DNA of 14,351 nucleotides, from assembly GCA_015232735.1 (NCBI GenBank), contig JADFZC010000023.1, positions 1-14,351 on the forward strand, in the 5' to 3' direction. This document shows positions 12,595 through 14,351 of this stretch, in pieces. The position numbers and the translations under genes are program-made. A model generated the notes under the pieces. The model saw only the letters and a program-made list of their open reading frames with translations, was not told where the DNA came from and did not search any database. This DNA comes from Oligoflexales bacterium (GTDB lineage: Bacteria > Bdellovibrionota > Oligoflexia > Oligoflexales > Oligoflexaceae). Position 1 is the stretch's first letter; each line of letters begins with the position of its first letter.

Positions 12595-14351
12595 TCATAA
12601 TTTTTCTGTCAATTTCATTAAGAAGTTGGTAATGGAAGCTTTGATCCCCTGCGATTCAAAATCCTCCTTGTCAAAAAGAAGGAATAGAATGCCATCTCCC
12701 GTTTTTGCCTTGAATGGGTAAGATCCCATAATTTTATCATCGATATCCCATTTTTTGAACGGATACTGTTTGAAATTCTTGATTTGAGACCAATCATTTT
12801 TACTATCGGATCCAAGGATCTGGGATATGGAATCCATGGCAGCATCTATGCCTTTACCCTTTCCTCCTTTCATTTGATCTTGATCCAAGTCGGTATTCCA
12901 ACTGGCAATCAGATTCACCTGTTTGCCAATCATTGAGATCAGCGCGCCGCCTGATACGATTTGCGATAGCGTCTCCTTGAAAACATCCAACGACTTTCCT
13001 CGTTCGAAACTCATGCTCAACTTGACAAGGCCATAATTTATCACTCCAACTTTTTTGACTGAGATTGGATCACTTCCCTGAGTTTCAGAGGTTAAATCAT
13101 CTATGCTTTCATCAATTCGGACACTTTTGACTTTCTGAGGTTCTTTATCTTTAAAATCTTCAAAGGTCTCTTCTCCAAAAACGTCGTCTTTCTCCTCAAT
13201 AAGTCCTTCATTTTTATCTTCCAGTGTTTTGGAATCCTGACTTTGGGGCTTTTGCAGGATCTCTCCGCCAAGACTTGGGGATAAATCTTCAAGTAAATCG
13301 TCAGACCTCCGGTCATTAATATCGATTTTTACATTATCAAAAACAACACCTTCATTATCGTGTCCAAAAACATCTGCCGATTCCTTTGACGGATTTATAT
13401 CGGGAATTGCATCTTTCTCAAAGTCCACTACACTCAAATCTTCAGAGAGCTTATCTTCAGGTACTTCAACAATTTCAGGTAATTTATCCTTACCCTTTTT
13501 CCTTTCAGAAACTCGGGATTTCATCTTCTCCCGAGATATGACTGTCGTATCATTTTCAGTCTCATGATCTTCTGATTTGCCCCCCTCAACAGGAACAAGA
13601 TCGTCAAAATCTTTATCACTGCCAACCATGGATGAACAGTCGTCAATCAGATCATCAGACAAATCAGTGTCCTTCTCAATATTGTCCTTATTTCTAGCAC
13701 GTACTGCTGATCCATTCTCTATTTCTGACAGATCATTGTCATCCACAACATCATCCGCAAGAAGCATATCATCCAGCTCACCAGAATCCTGCGATTCCCT
13801 ACCATCATCTGCTAACCTATCATCTGCCGTGTCTATTCCGGACTTTTCTATCGCAATCCCGCCATCGGAAGAAACATCCCCCAAAAGATCATTTACATTT
13901 AATGCTTCCTGTTTGTCAGATCGATCTTCCGAGCTGTCAATCTCATACGATGAATCTATACCCTTCTCGACATCACCTGAACCATCGCCGTCGTTGAAAC
14001 TTACTTCCGATTCCTCCAGTTCACTATCCGCTTCCAATGCGCCTTCTCTCATACCATTCAGTTCCTTAGAAGATTCGTCGAGTATATCAAGCGACTCATT
14101 TGCCTCTGCTTCCAATACCGCCAATCCTTCAGCATCCACAGGAACTTCATCCAACATATCAAGCGAAGCGTCTGCTTCCAGTGACAGAGACTCGGCACTT
14201 TCAGCCTCCTTGGGAGCTTCCTCGAACATGTCAAGCGAACCGTCTGCTTCCAGTGACAGAGACTCGGCACTTTCAGCCTCCTTGGGAGCCTCCTCTAACA
14301 TGTCAAGCGAACCGTCTGCTTCCAGTGACAGAGACTCGGCACTTTCAGCCT
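12595..14351 (-). CDS. Acidic repeat protein, 5' end missing (partial)
   Basis: Not a recognised family. At least 584 codons are visible and the frame runs off the right edge, so the true start lies outside. The visible N-terminal part consists of 24-residue repeats (EEAPKEAESAESLSLEAD type). A long Asp/Glu/Ser-rich, probably disordered stretch follows, with a short basic patch (MKSRVSERKKGKDK). The last 150 or so residues form a compact alpha/beta-looking domain (VINYGLVKLSMSFERGKSLDVFKETL, IGKQVNLIASWNTDLD, NDWSQIKNFKQYPFKKWDID, DGILFLLFDKEDFESQGI). No membrane segment or signal is visible in the part seen. The layout suggests a scaffold or regulator with a flexible acidic arm; no function can be assigned. 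The reading frame is intact throughout. Confidence 0.8.
   Translation of the reverse strand, partial: AESAESLSLEADGSLDMLEEAPKEAESAESLSLEADGSLDMFEEAPKEAESAESLSLEADASLDMLDEVPVDAEGLAVLEAEANESLDILDESSKELNGMREGALEADSELEESEVSFNDGDGSGDVEKGIDSSYEIDSSEDRSDKQEALNVNDLLGDVSSDGGIAIEKSGIDTADDRLADDGRESQDSGELDDMLLADDVVDDNDLSEIENGSAVRARNKDNIEKDTDLSDDLIDDCSSMVGSDKDFDDLVPVEGGKSEDHETENDTTVISREKMKSRVSERKKGKDKLPEIVEVPEDKLSEDLSVVDFEKDAIPDINPSKESADVFGHDNEGVVFDNVKIDINDRRSDDLLEDLSPSLGGEILQKPQSQDSKTLEDKNEGLIEEKDDVFGEETFEDFKDKEPQKVKSVRIDESIDDLTSETQGSDPISVKKVGVINYGLVKLSMSFERGKSLDVFKETLSQIVSGGALISMIGKQVNLIASWNTDLDQDQMKGGKGKGIDAAMDSISQILGSDSKNDWSQIKNFKQYPFKKWDIDDKIMGSYPFKAKTGDGILFLLFDKEDFESQGIKASITNFLMKLTEKL
14086..14351 (-). 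repeat. 72-bp coding tandem repeat in the acidic gene
   Basis: Units of 72 bases (24 codons) occupy 14230-14301, 14158-14229 and 14086-14157, with a further partial unit at 14302-14351. The right-hand units share an identical 48-base stretch, so they duplicated recently; the 14086-14157 unit is older and diverged. The array continues beyond the window. Confidence 0.93.

Overview
The window looks like a chromosomal segment of an AT-rich Gram-negative bacterium, most likely Desulfobacterota (the former sulfate-reducing Deltaproteobacteria, Desulfobacterales-like). This is an inference from gene content: a type IV pilin, a GYF-PilZ fusion, DUF3108 and LapA envelope proteins, a six-domain ribosomal protein S1, RsmB, and a tRNA gene without encoded CCA. 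No species can be named from the sequence alone. There is no phage, plasmid, CRISPR array or intact insertion sequence.

Layout. 272-766 (+) encodes a prepilin; tRNA-Arg(TCT) at 785-858 (-) faces it tail to tail. 973-1539 (-) is a small secreted protein, divergent from 1730-2299 (+), a GYF-PilZ protein followed by an unrecognised 396-residue helical protein (2402-3592, +) with an AT-hook-like tail. The minus-strand cluster 6551 to 3722 runs rsmB, a degenerate phospholipase-D-fold envelope protein and a small lipoprotein. The reading frames meet in GTGA overlaps, although the lipoprotein probably starts further downstream. A second minus-strand cluster, 9621 to 7334, holds rpsA and lapA. Divergent from rpsA is a DUF3108 exported protein (9739-10755, +), convergent with a class II J-domain chaperone (10782-11696, -). 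The right end is an unfinished minus-strand gene (12595 to beyond 14351) for a very acidic repeat protein.

Intergenic DNA is the most unusual part. The 782 bases between rsmB and lapA contain a nested palindromic repeat: a 10-bp hairpin, a 73-bp unit in about three tandem copies, and an inverted repeat with 25-bp perfect arms. A diverged copy of the same family lies between lapA and rpsA and ends 5 bases from the rpsA stop. A separate 113-bp element with 11-bp terminal inverted repeats resembles a MITE. The 898 bases between the J-protein start and the acidic gene are AT-rich; they hold a likely promoter, an orphan ribosome-binding site with a 12-codon frame, and a long-range inverted repeat.

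The recognised genes cover translation (rpsA, rsmB, tRNA-Arg), protein folding (J-protein) and envelope or surface function (pilin, PilZ, LapA, DUF3108, lipoprotein, PLD-like). No known defence, antibiotic or secondary-metabolite system is present. The best candidates for undescribed biology are the rsmB-linked PLD-like/lipoprotein pair, the AT-hook-tailed protein, the expanding acidic repeat protein, and the palindromic repeat family.
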